From Snodgrassella alvi (GTDB lineage: Bacteria; Pseudomonadota; Gammaproteobacteria; Burkholderiales; Neisseriaceae), in contig NZ_CP160328.2 in the NCBI RefSeq assembly GCF_040741455.2, positions 1,925,701-1,989,700 on the forward strand: a stretch of 64,000 bases of DNA, given 5' to 3'. Shown here piece by piece: positions 55,347-64,000 of the stretch. The notes under the pieces are model-generated. The model saw only the letters and a program-made list of their open reading frames with translations, did no database searches and had not been told where the DNA came from. The translations under genes were made by a program, and so were the position numbers. Positions within the stretch are counted from its first letter, which is position 1, and every line of letters begins with the position of its first letter.

Positions 55347-58121
55347 ATGATGAAGGGTACCCTGTTGAAATATGGTAAGGGGTTTTGCCATATGCTGACT
55401 CTTCTGGCATTTTTGTTCTGTAGCATTTTGCCGGTCAGATCGGCATTTGCGCAGGATGTGGAGTGTGCGGAAGTTAAAATTGTGATTGAGCAAAAGCTGT
55501 CTTTTGAGCGGCAAGCTTTTGATGCTCGGATGTTAATTAAAAATGGTCTGGATGCAAATCTGAAAAATATTCGTGTGGAGCTGGTTTTTACAGATAAGGA
55601 TAATCAGCCAGTTGAAGTGACGCAAAAAACTGAGGATAGCCAGGCCAAATTCTTTTATCGTACTGATTCTTTGTCCGGTGTTGATGATATTAATGGGACG
55701 GGGCAGATTGCGGCCAAATCCAATGCTGATATCCATTGGATGATTATTCCTGCATTTGGCGCAGCTCAGGATAAGGACACGCTTTACAATATAGGCGCAA
55801 AACTCACCTATGAGCTAAATGGTCAGGAAACGACAGTAGATGTGGTGCCAGATTATGTGGTAGTGAAACCTCAGCCATTGCTGACGCTCGATTATTTTTT
55901 ACCGGGAGAAGTTTATGGTGATGATCCGTTTACGGCTGAGGAAGAAACACCTGAGCCTTTTACTCTTGGTGTTCGTATTCGCAATGATGGTAAGGGCATT
56001 TCTTATCACACGGTGATTGATTCAGCTCAGCCGAAGATTGTGGAAAATAAGAAAAATCTTTTGGTGGATTTTTCTATTCTGGGCAGCTATATCAATAATC
56101 AGCCTGCAGATAAAAGTCTATTGCTGAATTTTGGAGATATAGCTGGCGGTGCTTCTACAGTAGGCCGCTGGAATATGATTGCCAGTCTGTCGGGGACATT
56201 TACGGATTTTAAGGCCACGTTTACACATGCGGATACACTGGGTGGGGCAGTGACCAGTCTGTTGAAAGCCACGAATACCCACTCCTTAATTCATGATGTA
56301 AAAGCTGATTTACCGGATAGCGATGATGTCACAGATTTTCTGGCTCGTGATGGTGATGTAGTACGTCTGTATGAATCTAGTGGCCTGAACTCAGATGTGT
56401 CTGAGCAAAGCAGTCAAGCTTTAATGCAAGCAGGTGATAAAGGCTATCAGCTTTCTTTTCCTGCTACAAAAGGATTTGTTTATGCCAAGGTGGCGGATCC
56501 TTTTCAGGGCAGCAGACAGCCAGACGATGTGGTACGTTCGGATGGTAAACACTTGCTAAGCGATAATGTCTGGTTATCCAAATCGCGTAATAAGGATATG
56601 TCTTGGTCTTATTATGTGAATGTGTTCGATTCTGATTCTACCGGTCAGTATAGTTTATTTAAGCATAATGCTGCGTATGCTCAGGGGCTGATAGCCGGTA
56701 CAGTCTACAATGATGTGAATGCTGATGGCCTGCTAAATCATGATGAAAAGGGTTTAAGCCATATCAAGGTTGTTTTATCAGGGCAGAATGTGGCCGGTAA
56801 GCGCATTGAACAAGTGGCCTACACTGACGAATCAGGCAGGTTTAGTTTTGATAAGTTAGCGGCCGGTGATTATTCTATCTGGGTTGACGATGTTGCAGAT
56901 ATGATTGACGGACCAGCTGTGGCAGGTAGTGCCGGTGGTCAGGCTCTGGCAGGTAAAATCGAGCATATTGTTCTGCAAGACAATATGCATGCTGAGAATT
57001 ATCTGTTTGCTAAGCAAGCTGCGGTTCAGCCGCCTGTGGCTGGTGATGCAGATATTGCTGTGAATATTGAGACAGTAGAGTGGAATGATAAACTGCCTGC
57101 GGATACGGCACAATTTTTACTGACTGTGTCGAACCAAGGGCCGGAAACTGCACGAAATATTCATGTGCAGCCTGAATTGTCATCTGATTTGGAAATTACT
57201 GAGCAAAAAGTTTTGTCTGGCAATTTCAATTCTGTGAAGCAGCGTATCGATGCGCTTGGCGCCAATGAGGCGGTTACGATGCTATTTACTGTGCGAATGA
57301 AAAATGTTGATGGTAAGGGTGAATTTACTGCACATATCAACAGTGATTCAGCTGACCCTGATATGAGTAATAATGTTGCATCTGCTGCTGTGGCTCCAGG
57401 TAAGACAGATGTTGCAATCAATGCTGAAGCCGTTGAATGGAATAATTCTTTAGATCAAGATACCGCTCAGTTACTCGTCACAATTAGTAATAACGGACCA
57501 CTGAGTGCACGTAATGTTTATCTCCAACCTGAGTTACCAGATAATCTGGAGATTACAGCTCAGCAAGTACTGGCTGGAAATTACAATACTCAGGAAGAGC
57601 GTATCGATAATCTAGCCGCCGGAGAAAGCACCACGTTGTTACTGACGGTTAAGGTGACCGGATCCGATAAGGTAAGCCAGTTTACGGTTCGGATTAAAAG
57701 CCAGACGGAGGATGCTAATTTAAATAATAATGAGGTTAGTATTCCTGTTATGCCTGGAGCAGCTGATATTGCTTTGGAGGTTGAAAAAGTAGAGCTTACA
57801 CCGGCATTACCGGCTGACTGTGTGCAATTGTTGTTGACTATCACCAACAACGGTCCTGCGGATGCGCGCAATATTTCTCTGCAATCGCTATCCGATGATG
57901 TACAAATCACGAAACAGAAAGTAGTGATGGGCAATTATAATGAGTCTGCAAACCGGATTGATAAACTGCCTATAGGCGAAGAAACGATTATTCTGCAGAC
58001 AGTCAAAATTACCAGCGCAAACGGAAAGGCTGATTTTAAAGCACGTGTTCAGGGGTTGTTAGCTGATCCGAATAAGACTAATAATTTAGTTACCTTTCCG
58101 GTTTCTTTAGAAAAAAAGTAA
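55347..58121 (+). CDS. large secreted protein with SdrD-B-like and DUF11/CARDB-like repeats
   Basis: A 924-residue exported protein. A long N-terminal signal (residues about 1-36, ending SAFAQ) is followed by a large unrecognised beta-rich region (40-440). Next is one SdrD B-like or carboxypeptidase-regulatory-like domain (GLIAGTVYNDVNADGLLNHDEKG, 445-555), then three tandem repeats of about 118 residues (from near 570, 690 and 806). Each repeat has the pattern ADIA...VEWN...LPADTAQ...ISNNGP..ARN, the DUF11/CARDB type of surface proteins. No LPXTG, autotransporter barrel or transmembrane anchor is seen, so it is probably secreted or held by another factor. It could mediate adhesion or matrix formation. 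Confidence 0.75.
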   Translation: MMKGTLLKYGKGFCHMLTLLAFLFCSILPVRSAFAQDVECAEVKIVIEQKLSFERQAFDARMLIKNGLDANLKNIRVELVFTDKDNQPVEVTQKTEDSQAKFFYRTDSLSGVDDINGTGQIAAKSNADIHWMIIPAFGAAQDKDTLYNIGAKLTYELNGQETTVDVVPDYVVVKPQPLLTLDYFLPGEVYGDDPFTAEEETPEPFTLGVRIRNDGKGISYHTVIDSAQPKIVENKKNLLVDFSILGSYINNQPADKSLLLNFGDIAGGASTVGRWNMIASLSGTFTDFKATFTHADTLGGAVTSLLKATNTHSLIHDVKADLPDSDDVTDFLARDGDVVRLYESSGLNSDVSEQSSQALMQAGDKGYQLSFPATKGFVYAKVADPFQGSRQPDDVVRSDGKHLLSDNVWLSKSRNKDMSWSYYVNVFDSDSTGQYSLFKHNAAYAQGLIAGTVYNDVNADGLLNHDEKGLSHIKVVLSGQNVAGKRIEQVAYTDESGRFSFDKLAAGDYSIWVDDVADMIDGPAVAGSAGGQALAGKIEHIVLQDNMHAENYLFAKQAAVQPPVAGDADIAVNIETVEWNDKLPADTAQFLLTVSNQGPETARNIHVQPELSSDLEITEQKVLSGNFNSVKQRIDALGANEAVTMLFTVRMKNVDGKGEFTAHINSDSADPDMSNNVASAAVAPGKTDVAINAEAVEWNNSLDQDTAQLLVTISNNGPLSARNVYLQPELPDNLEITAQQVLAGNYNTQEERIDNLAAGESTTLLLTVKVTGSDKVSQFTVRIKSQTEDANLNNNEVSIPVMPGAADIALEVEKVELTPALPADCVQLLLTITNNGPADARNISLQSLSDDVQITKQKVVMGNYNESANRIDKLPIGEETIILQTVKITSANGKADFKARVQGLLADPNKTNNLVTFPVSLEKK

Positions 58122-58202
58122 GAGACAAGCGATAACATCCTTATTAGTAGGTTTCTGGACAGCGCATCACGTTATGTGTCAGCTGAACAGGAAGTAACAA
58201 AC

Positions 58203-58247
58203 AAAAGCATTACCAATGGCTTATAGGCTGCGGGTAATGCTTTTTTA
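58203..58247 (+). terminator. terminator of the secreted-protein gene
   Basis: AAAAGCATTACC and GGTAATGCTTTT pair perfectly around a 17-20-base loop, with a T-rich tail, about 80 bases after the stop. Confidence 0.85.
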
Positions 58248-58416
58248 TTTCTTATTGCTAATAATTTTTATGTGTGAAATTATCAAAAAACAACAGATGT
58301 TTGCTCAGTAGTTTTTAAATAGCAAATTGAAGCTGAAGTTGCATAAAATATTAGCTAATCTGTTTTAAAAATAAATTAGATGTCGAATGTTAAGTTTTTC
58401 TGTTTGATTAAATACA

Positions 58417-58425
58417 AGTTAAGCA
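58417..58425 (+). repeat. left 9-bp target-site duplication of Tn10
   Basis: AGTTAAGCA directly before the outside end CTGATGAATCCCC. It fits the IS10 target pattern NGCTNAGCN with one change and is repeated at 61093-61101. Confidence 0.95.
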
Positions 58426-59754
58426 CTGATGAATCCCCTAATGATTTTTATCAAAATCATTAAGTTAAGGTAGATACACATCTTGTCATATGATCAAATG
58501 GTTTCGCCAAAAATCAATAATCAGACAACAAAATGTGCGAACTCGATATTTTACACGACTCTCTTTACCAATTCTGCCCCGAATTACACTTAAAACGACT
58601 CAACAGCTTAACGTTGGCTTGCCACGCCTTACTTGACTGTAAAACTCTCACTCTTACCGAACTTGGCCGTAACCTGCCAACCAAAGCGAGAACAAAACAT
58701 AACATCAAACGAATCGACCGATTGTTAGGTAATCGTCACCTCCACAAAGAGCGACTCGCTGTATACCGTTGGCATGCTAGCTTTATCTGTTCGGGCAATA
58801 CGATGCCCATTGTACTTGTTGACTGGTCTGATATCCGTGAGCAAAAACGGCTTATGGTATTGCGAGCTTCAGTCGCACTACACGGTCGTTCTGTTACTCT
58901 TTATGAGAAAGCGTTCCCGCTTTCAGAGCAATGTTCAAAGAAAGCTCATGACCAATTTCTAGCCGACCTTGCGAGCATTCTACCGAGTAACACCACACCG
59001 CTCATTGTCAGTGATGCTGGCTTTAAAGTGCCATGGTATAAATCCGTTGAGAAGCTGGGTTGGTACTGGTTAAGTCGAGTAAGAGGAAAAGTACAATATG
59101 CAGACCTAGGAGCGGAAAACTGGAAACCTATCAGCAACTTACATGATATGTCATCTAGTCACTCAAAGACTTTAGGCTATAAGAGGCTGACTAAAAGCAA
59201 TCCAATCTCATGCCAAATTCTATTGTATAAATCTCGCTCTAAAGGCCGAAAAAATCAGCGCTCGACACGGACTCATTGTCACCACCCGTCACCTAAAATC
59301 TACTCAGCGTCGGCAAAGGAGCCATGGATTCTAGCAACTAACTTACCTGTTGAAATTCGAACACCCAAACAACTTGTTAATATCTATTCGAAGCGAATGC
59401 AGATTGAAGAAACCTTCCGAGACTTGAAAAGTCCTGCCTACGGACTAGGCCTACGCCATAGCCGAACGAGCAGCTCAGAGCGTTTTGATATCATGCTGCT
59501 AATCGCCCTGATGCTTCAACTAACATGTTGGCTTGCGGGCGTTCATGCTCAGAAACAAGGTTGGGACAAGCACTTCCAGGCTAACACAGTCAGAAATCGA
59601 AACGTACTCTCAACAGTTCGCTTAGGCATGGAAGTTTTGCGGCATTCTGGCTACACAATAACAAGGGAAGACTCACTCGTGGCTGCAACCCTGCTTACTC
59701 AAAATCTATTCACACATGGTTACGTTTTGGGGAAATTATGAGGGGATCTCTCAG
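58426..59754 (+). mobile_element. IS10, complete left copy
   Basis: A 1329-bp IS4-family element with outside end at 58426 and inside end (GAGGGGATCTCTCAG) at 59754. Near the outside end it differs from the right copy at several bases (for example TTTATCAAAATC versus TTGGTAAAAATC, GCCAAAAATC versus GCGAAAAATC). Its transposase also has a few substitutions, which recalls the divergent IS10-Left of Tn10. Confidence 0.93.
58533..59741 (+). CDS. IS10 transposase (left copy)
   Basis: A 402-residue IS4-family DDE transposase that excises and inserts IS10/Tn10 by a hairpin cut-and-paste route. The catalytic residues are in place: Asp97 (LVDWSD), Asp161 (VSDAGF) and Glu292 in the Y-R-E-K signature YSKRMQIEETFRDLK. 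Compared with the right copy it has changes such as PWIL for PWVL, REDS for REDL and TQNLFTHGYV for AQNLFTHGYA. From known biology, IS10-Left transposase is weak, so this one may be poorly active. Translation is normally limited by the element's antisense RNA-OUT at the 5' end. Confidence 0.95.
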   Translation: MCELDILHDSLYQFCPELHLKRLNSLTLACHALLDCKTLTLTELGRNLPTKARTKHNIKRIDRLLGNRHLHKERLAVYRWHASFICSGNTMPIVLVDWSDIREQKRLMVLRASVALHGRSVTLYEKAFPLSEQCSKKAHDQFLADLASILPSNTTPLIVSDAGFKVPWYKSVEKLGWYWLSRVRGKVQYADLGAENWKPISNLHDMSSSHSKTLGYKRLTKSNPISCQILLYKSRSKGRKNQRSTRTHCHHPSPKIYSASAKEPWILATNLPVEIRTPKQLVNIYSKRMQIEETFRDLKSPAYGLGLRHSRTSSSERFDIMLLIALMLQLTCWLAGVHAQKQGWDKHFQANTVRNRNVLSTVRLGMEVLRHSGYTITREDSLVAATLLTQNLFTHGYVLGKL

Positions 59755-59763
59755 CGCTCGACA
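59755..59763 (+). repeat. 9-bp internal target copy, plus orientation
   Basis: CGCTCGACA next to the inside end of the left IS10. The same nine bases occur inside the intact copy at 59259-59267 and, inverted, at 60251-60259. Confidence 0.95.
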
Positions 59764-60250
59764 CGGACTCATTGTCACCACCCGTCACCTAAAATCTACT
59801 CAGCGTCGGCAAAGGAGCCATGGGTTCTAGCAACTAACTTACCTGTTGAAATTCGAACACCCAAACAACTTGTTAATATCTATTCGAAGCGAATGCAGAT
59901 TGAAGAAACCTTCCGAGACTTGAAAAGTCCTGCCTACGGACTAGGCCTACGCCATAGCCGAACGAGCAGCTCAGAGCGTTTTGATATCATGCTGCTAATC
60001 GCCCTGATGCTTCAACTAACATGTTGGCTTGCGGGCGTTCATGCTCAGAAACAAGGTTGGGACAAGCACTTCCAGGCTAACACAGTCAGAAATCGAAACG
60101 TACTCTCAACAGTTCGCTTAGGCATGGAAGTTTTGCGGCATTCTGGCTACACAATAACAAGGGAAGACTTACTCGTGGCTGCAACCCTACTAGCTCAAAA
60201 TTTATTCACACATGGTTACGCTTTGGGGAAATTATGAGGGGATCTCTCAG
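59755..60250 (+). pseudogene. IS10 right copy, 3' part (inverted segment)
   Basis: 496 bp equal to IS10 from the internal CGCTCGACA site to the inside end. It encodes the C-terminal 160 or so residues of the transposase, including the Y-R-E-K glutamate but not the two aspartates. An open frame enters from the left IS10 and reads through it (59716-60237), but it cannot make a functional enzyme. Confidence 0.93.
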
Positions 60251-60259
60251 TGTCGAGCG
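60251..60259 (-). repeat. 9-bp internal target copy, inverted
   Basis: TGTCGAGCG, the reverse complement of CGCTCGACA, directly after the second inside end. Confidence 0.95.
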
Positions 60260-61092
60260 CTGATTTTTTCGGCCTTTAGAGCGAGATTTATACAATAGAA
60301 TTTGGCATGAGATTGGATTGCTTTTAGTCAGCCTCTTATAGCCTAAAGTCTTTGAGTGACTAGATGACATATCATGTAAGTTGCTGATAGGTTTCCAGTT
60401 TTCCGCTCCTAGGTCTGCATATTGTACTTTTCCTCTTACTCGACTTAACCAGTACCAACCCAGCTTCTCAACGGATTTATACCATGGCACTTTAAAGCCA
60501 GCATCACTGACAATGAGCGGTGTGGTGTTACTCGGTAGAATGCTCGCAAGGTCGGCTAGAAATTGGTCATGAGCTTTCTTTGAACATTGCTCTGAAAGCG
60601 GGAACGCTTTCTCATAAAGAGTAACAGAACGACCGTGTAGTGCGACTGAAGCTCGCAATACCATAAGTCGTTTTTGCTCACGAATATCAGACCAGTCAAC
60701 AAGTACAATGGGCATCGTATTGCCCGAACAGATAAAGCTAGCATGCCAACGGTATACAGCGAGTCGCTCTTTGTGGAGGTGACGATTACCTAACAATCGG
60801 TCGATTCGTTTGATGTTATGTTTTGTTCTCGCTTTGGTTGGCAGGTTACGGCCAAGTTCGGTAAGAGTGAGAGTTTTACAGTCAAGTAATGCGTGGCAAG
60901 CCAACGTTAAGCTGTTGAGTCGTTTTAAGTGTAATTCGGGGCAGAATTGGTAAAGAGAGTCGTGTAAAATATCGAGTTCGCACATCTTGTTGTCTGATTA
61001 TTGATTTTTCGCGAAACCATTTGATCATATGACAAGATGTGTATCCACCTTAACTTAATGATTTTTACCAAAATCATTAGGGGATTCATCAG
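60251..61092 (-). pseudogene. IS10 right copy, 5' part (truncated transposase)
   Basis: 842 bp equal to IS10 from the outside end to the end of the 9-bp target, on the minus strand. It holds the transposase start and its first 245 or so codons (ATG at 60985) with Asp97 and Asp161. After RKNQRST the frame runs into the flipped segment and stops at 60206, so the catalytic Glu is lost. Its outside end appears to match standard IS10-Right, so it remains a potential transposase substrate. Confidence 0.93.
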
Positions 61093-61101
61093 AGTTAAGC
61101 A
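61093..61101 (+). repeat. right 9-bp target-site duplication of Tn10
   Basis: AGTTAAGCA follows the inverted outside end, identical to 58417-58425. It shows the outer element inserted as a unit. Confidence 0.95.
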
Positions 61102-61334
61102 TCAAATTATTATGGATTGCCAAAAATCATCAAGCAAGTAAATGATTGATTAGTCAATTTAAATTCTGAATAGAATGCTAAATAAATTGATTTATTTTTA
61201 CATACTATAGTAATATAAGTTGAATAAGATACTTTTAATCTTAAAGCGCTTACGAAATCATATAAATCAGTTGTTTAACAACCAGCCATCAGTTTAAACA
61301 GTCAGATTTCTGTTGAGAAAATCAAAGATAATAT

Positions 61335-62204
61335 ATGTCAAAATTAATCGGAAACCTGCTTTGCCTCTCCAGCCTGATATTTTTGGTTGCTGTAGGGTTT
61401 GTTTTATTGATTTCGGCTGTAGTGAGAAAACGCAAAAACAATTTTAAATTCAGGAATAATAGAATCTTTGGTTTTTTTGTGGGTGGCTGTTTAATTGCTT
61501 TTATTGCTGGGTTTGTGCTGGTGTTGAAGAATAATCCGCTATACATTGATTCTTTATCAGCAATTAATCAGGCATTGAATCGATACCATCATGCTCAAGC
61601 TTTGGAATATCCACTTCAAACGAATCCGGCCAATTATCCAGTACGCGGGGATAATATTTATTTGCGTCTTTTTAAGCAGGAAGGGATTCTGGAAATCTGG
61701 ACTCAACATAAAAATCAGCCATACAAGCTATATAAAACATGGAGAATTTGTACTTTTTCTGGTGGACTGGGACCTAAAAAAGCAGAAGGTGATGGCAAAA
61801 GTCCGGAAGGCTTTTATGCAACCCAGAAAAATCTGCTCAATCCACATAGCCGTTATCATCTGTCCTTTAATATTGGTTTTCCAAATACTTACGATCAAGC
61901 AAATGGTTTTAACGGTAGTTATATTATGATACATGGTAAATGTGTTTCTGCAGGTTGTTATGCCATGACAGACGCAAGTATAGAAGAAATATATACTCTC
62001 GTCAGCTTGGCATTAGACGAGGGGCAGAAGCAGATTCCGATACATATTTTTCCATTTATGATGAGCCCATCTAATATGAAAAAAAATCAGGATTCAGAAT
62101 ATTTTCCTTTCTGGCAACAATTGAAACCTGCATATGATATTTTTGAGACTCAGCGACGAATACCAGATATCAGCGTTGAAAGACGGCATTACGTTGTCCA
62201 ATAA
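61335..62204 (+). CDS. L,D-transpeptidase (YkuD) family membrane protein
   Basis: A 289-residue protein with two N-terminal transmembrane segments (near 8-30 and 45-65) and a periplasmic YkuD-type domain. The catalytic motif is visible as IHGKCVSAGCYAMTD (His near 197, Cys near 205), and a substrate-side GDGKSPEGFY lies near 155. The AMTD ending recalls the YafK/DpaA branch, whose E. coli member releases Braun lipoprotein from peptidoglycan rather than forming 3-3 crosslinks. Which reaction it performs here is open. It stands alone just right of the Tn10 remnant; no Shine-Dalgarno sequence is obvious. Confidence 0.8.
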   Translation: MSKLIGNLLCLSSLIFLVAVGFVLLISAVVRKRKNNFKFRNNRIFGFFVGGCLIAFIAGFVLVLKNNPLYIDSLSAINQALNRYHHAQALEYPLQTNPANYPVRGDNIYLRLFKQEGILEIWTQHKNQPYKLYKTWRICTFSGGLGPKKAEGDGKSPEGFYATQKNLLNPHSRYHLSFNIGFPNTYDQANGFNGSYIMIHGKCVSAGCYAMTDASIEEIYTLVSLALDEGQKQIPIHIFPFMMSPSNMKKNQDSEYFPFWQQLKPAYDIFETQRRIPDISVERRHYVVQ

Positions 62205-63331
62205 TTTTATTCTGTTGGTACTTTAATTCGCCTGTTTGGGAAAACATTTTTATTAGGTAACTTAATCATTATCCAGATATATTTTGGAAATTAATAGCAT
62301 GATTAAATCTAGCTAGTTGAAGAAGATAAACATAATAAACATCTCTAGAGGTGCAAATAATCGCGCTTGAAGCAGAAATATTTACAGATAGCTTCCTAAA
62401 TAGTTGTATGGAAAAAATAAGTATCATCTAATTTATGGTAGTAAAATAATGCTTTATTAGCGTAGTTAAGTAACTGATACAAATTATTTGCCTAAAAATA
62501 TTAGGGTATGCTAATATTAAAGGTGTACAAAAGAAAGTTAATATCTATTTAGCAAAATTATTAACTGTTTACAAAATTTATTGGCTATATACAGCCGTAT
62601 GAAATCCGGGATTCAGACTTCAGAACAAGATAGAGCGCAATCACAAAGCTCTGAAACCTTTAAATCTGAAATCCGTATACATAGAGCATCTGTACCATTT
62701 CTTTATCTTGATTCGCCTTTGAGGCTCATTAATGCGAGCAGGATAATTGATTATTGCGAATAATGGAGCTACGCAATTAAGTTAATATTTTATTGATATA
62801 TATATAGCTAATATAGAGGAAGTATTAACAACAGAAAAATTTTGAATTTAATAAATAGATTAAAAATATTTATATTTTAACGGCAACCATAAAATAGAGG
62901 TTGAAAGTTTTTAATGACAATTAATCTTATCTGGATTGTGGTAATAGTTAGTTTATGCTTTTGAAATAAATATTATTTGTTTATTTTATGAAATATAGCT
63001 AATTAATAATGCTATTTGAAGATATTTAAAATTTTTCTAGGTGGTTGTTAACGTGCAATCGCTCTAATGCTGGCCACCAGTGTAGAAATTTTACGCGATT
63101 CAGAAATAAAAGCGCTTGTATATTGAATTTAAATGATAATTATTAGTTGAATAATGATTACATATTAGCAATAAACCATTTTAACCATTGTCAAATCAAG
63201 CTAATTGGTAAGTATTAATATTTCAATTAGATGAGAAATACTATTTAGCTTGATTATTCAGCTGCAACACCACGATATATCGTTGTGGCTGTAAATTTTG
63301 AATGATAAACCAATAAAAATACAGATATGCG
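62205..63331. other. 1.1-kb AT-rich region
   Basis: No intact gene. A minus-frame fragment near 63051-63130 reads SESRKISTLVASIRAIAR and then stops, vaguely like a chemoreceptor signalling helix, but it is too short to call. A palindrome with core ACGATATATCGT (63272-63283), flanked by partly pairing arms, could be a hairpin or an operator for the gene that follows. Confidence 0.4.
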
Positions 63332-64000
63332 ATGCTGAAGTTATCACAGATTATTTATATCACTGGAATTTTATTTTTTTTCAGTGTACGGATATTGGCA
63401 CAGGAATTATCTGCCTGTCTCAATGATAAACCAGACTTGGCACAACAGCCTGTAGCCGTAAACTGGCCGCAAAACCACGTTAAACAACCACTTGATCATA
63501 AATACTGGCTTAGCATAAAAGCGTTAAGTCAGCCGCAATGGAAGAATGCGGTGTGGGTGGATATCAGAACTGGTGCAGTGCAACAAGAAACAGGGCTGAA
63601 AATGCTGGCTGTACCGCTTAGTCGATTGTATAGTGCCGATTTTTTAGCTCCTAAAACCGTGATTTTGGTTGGAACTGGTTTTGATGAATTACAGATAAAT
63701 CAAACTATTAAAAATTTAAGAAAAAAAGGTTTTAACCACGTATATGCTTTAAGCGGAGGATTTTTTGTCTGGGAAAAAGTACAAAAGCATAATAAGCCCA
63801 GTCAGCAGGAAATTTCTGCACTGGAGTTTTTATCCGGTAGTCAATCCATACAATGGCAGGTGATTAGTATAGGTTTGAATTCACAACAAATGAATACTTT
63901 ACCAGAACTGCCTGCTAAACAATTTAGTCTTGCCCAGATATCTGGTCCAGAACTAAAGCAATACATCAGCCAAGGAGATAATCGTAATGATGCCTTTATA
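63332..64000 (+). CDS. secreted protein with cysteine-less rhodanese-like domain (partial)
   Basis: An open frame of 223 codons running off the right edge. It starts with a signal peptide (MLKLSQIIYITGILFFFSVR...LAQ, cleavage near residue 24). Residues about 60-150 resemble a rhodanese fold: AVWVDIRTGAVQQE, PLSRLYS, then KTVILVGTGFDE, where the catalytic Cys loop should be, and NHVYALSGGFFVW. No Cys is present at the active-site position, so sulfur transfer is unlikely. The next part begins another mixed alpha/beta segment. Its function cannot be told from the fragment. Confidence 0.6.
   Translation, partial: MLKLSQIIYITGILFFFSVRILAQELSACLNDKPDLAQQPVAVNWPQNHVKQPLDHKYWLSIKALSQPQWKNAVWVDIRTGAVQQETGLKMLAVPLSRLYSADFLAPKTVILVGTGFDELQINQTIKNLRKKGFNHVYALSGGFFVWEKVQKHNKPSQQEISALEFLSGSQSIQWQVISIGLNSQQMNTLPELPAKQFSLAQISGPELKQYISQGDNRNDAFI

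Larger units (their letters stand above)
58426..61092. mobile_element. rearranged Tn10 remnant (two IS10 copies, one inverted internally)
   Basis: Outside ends (CTGATGAATCCCC) stand at 58426 and, inverted, at 61092, flanked by identical 9-bp duplications. The left IS10 is complete (1329 bp). The right IS10 is cut at the 9-bp site CGCTCGACA. Its 3' part (59755-60250, 496 bp) has been flipped to plus orientation and its 5' part (60251-61092, 842 bp) remains in minus orientation. 496 + 842 = 1338 = 1329 + 9, exactly one IS10 plus a 9-bp duplication. The two inside ends now abut the duplicated target, and the tetracycline-resistance core between them is gone: the product expected from inside-end transposition of Tn10 into its own right arm. 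Confidence 0.93.

Noticed and set aside
59716..60237. 173-codon ORF as a separate transposase gene
   Set aside because: It is the tail of the left IS10 frame reading into the flipped C-terminal segment of the right copy and lacks the first two catalytic residues.
58426..61092. Tetracycline-resistance genes inside the Tn10-like element
   Set aside because: No tetA, tetR or other cargo ORF lies between the IS10 pieces; every base is accounted for by two IS10 equivalents plus 9 bp.
62581..62763. 60-codon plus-strand ORF
   Set aside because: TTG start without a ribosome-binding site in AT-rich spacer; no recognisable features.

Overview
The window looks like chromosome from a host-associated betaproteobacterium of the family Neisseriaceae. 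From memory, GlnS, LeuA, BamD, RluD and ProP read most like Neisseria proteins. The content (urease, a secreted repeat protein, long AT-rich spacers) and a Tn10 scar would fit a bee-gut Snodgrassella. That genus assignment is inference; family level is safer. No database search was possible, so all names rest on recognised motifs and remembered family sequences.

Layout. 1-2.4 kb: a small membrane protein and malate:quinone oxidoreductase (mqo). 2.4-5.8 kb: a gene-poor stretch with one small membrane protein and apparent coding debris. 5.8-11.6 kb: glnS, a YccS-type FUSC membrane protein and the osmoprotectant symporter proP, followed by an AT-rich membrane-protein gene. 12.7-16.6 kb (minus): two DUF4124 proteins, the ABC-F ATPase yheS, and tsaD. 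16.7-19.5 kb: queC behind a probable preQ1 riboswitch, then ybeD-lipB-lipA. 20.6-26.6 kb: gltB-gltD. 26.6-33.7 kb: a divergent cluster of a membrane aminopropyltransferase and a Tat-exported flavoprotein facing a DUF350, SPFH/SHOCT, DUF4178 and SpeD-like row. 34-36.8 kb: bamD and rluD back to back with overlapping start codons, then pgeF. 38-40 kb: leuA with an in-frame N-terminal helix-turn-helix extension. 40.1-46.4 kb: a complete urease operon ureABCEF-J-GD. 46.4-48.9 kb: an AT-rich two-gene operon (RelA/SpoT-domain protein plus NA37/NdpA-like protein) and a 52-residue ORF beside tRNA-Ala(GGC). 49.2-53.8 kb: mltG-tmk-holB-pilZ-tatD and an MBL-fold hydrolase. 53.8-55.3 kb: an AT-rich desert, then a 924-residue secreted repeat protein. 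58.4-61.1 kb: a rearranged Tn10 remnant. 61.3-64 kb: an L,D-transpeptidase-like protein and the start of a secreted rhodanese-fold protein.

The main themes are central nitrogen metabolism (glutamine charging, glutamate synthase, urease), cofactor and tRNA modification (lipoate, queuosine, t6A, pseudouridine), and envelope work (BamD, MltG, L,D-transpeptidase, polyamine cluster).

The most unusual observations are: (1) a base-exact Tn10 inside-end inversion scar that lost the tetracycline-resistance core; (2) the RelA/SpoT plus NA37 gene pair, a candidate uncharacterised defence or toxin module; (3) the HTH-LeuA reading frame with a strong internal start and an inverted repeat over its first ribosome-binding site; and (4) a preQ1-I-like aptamer that appears to carry an inserted helix.
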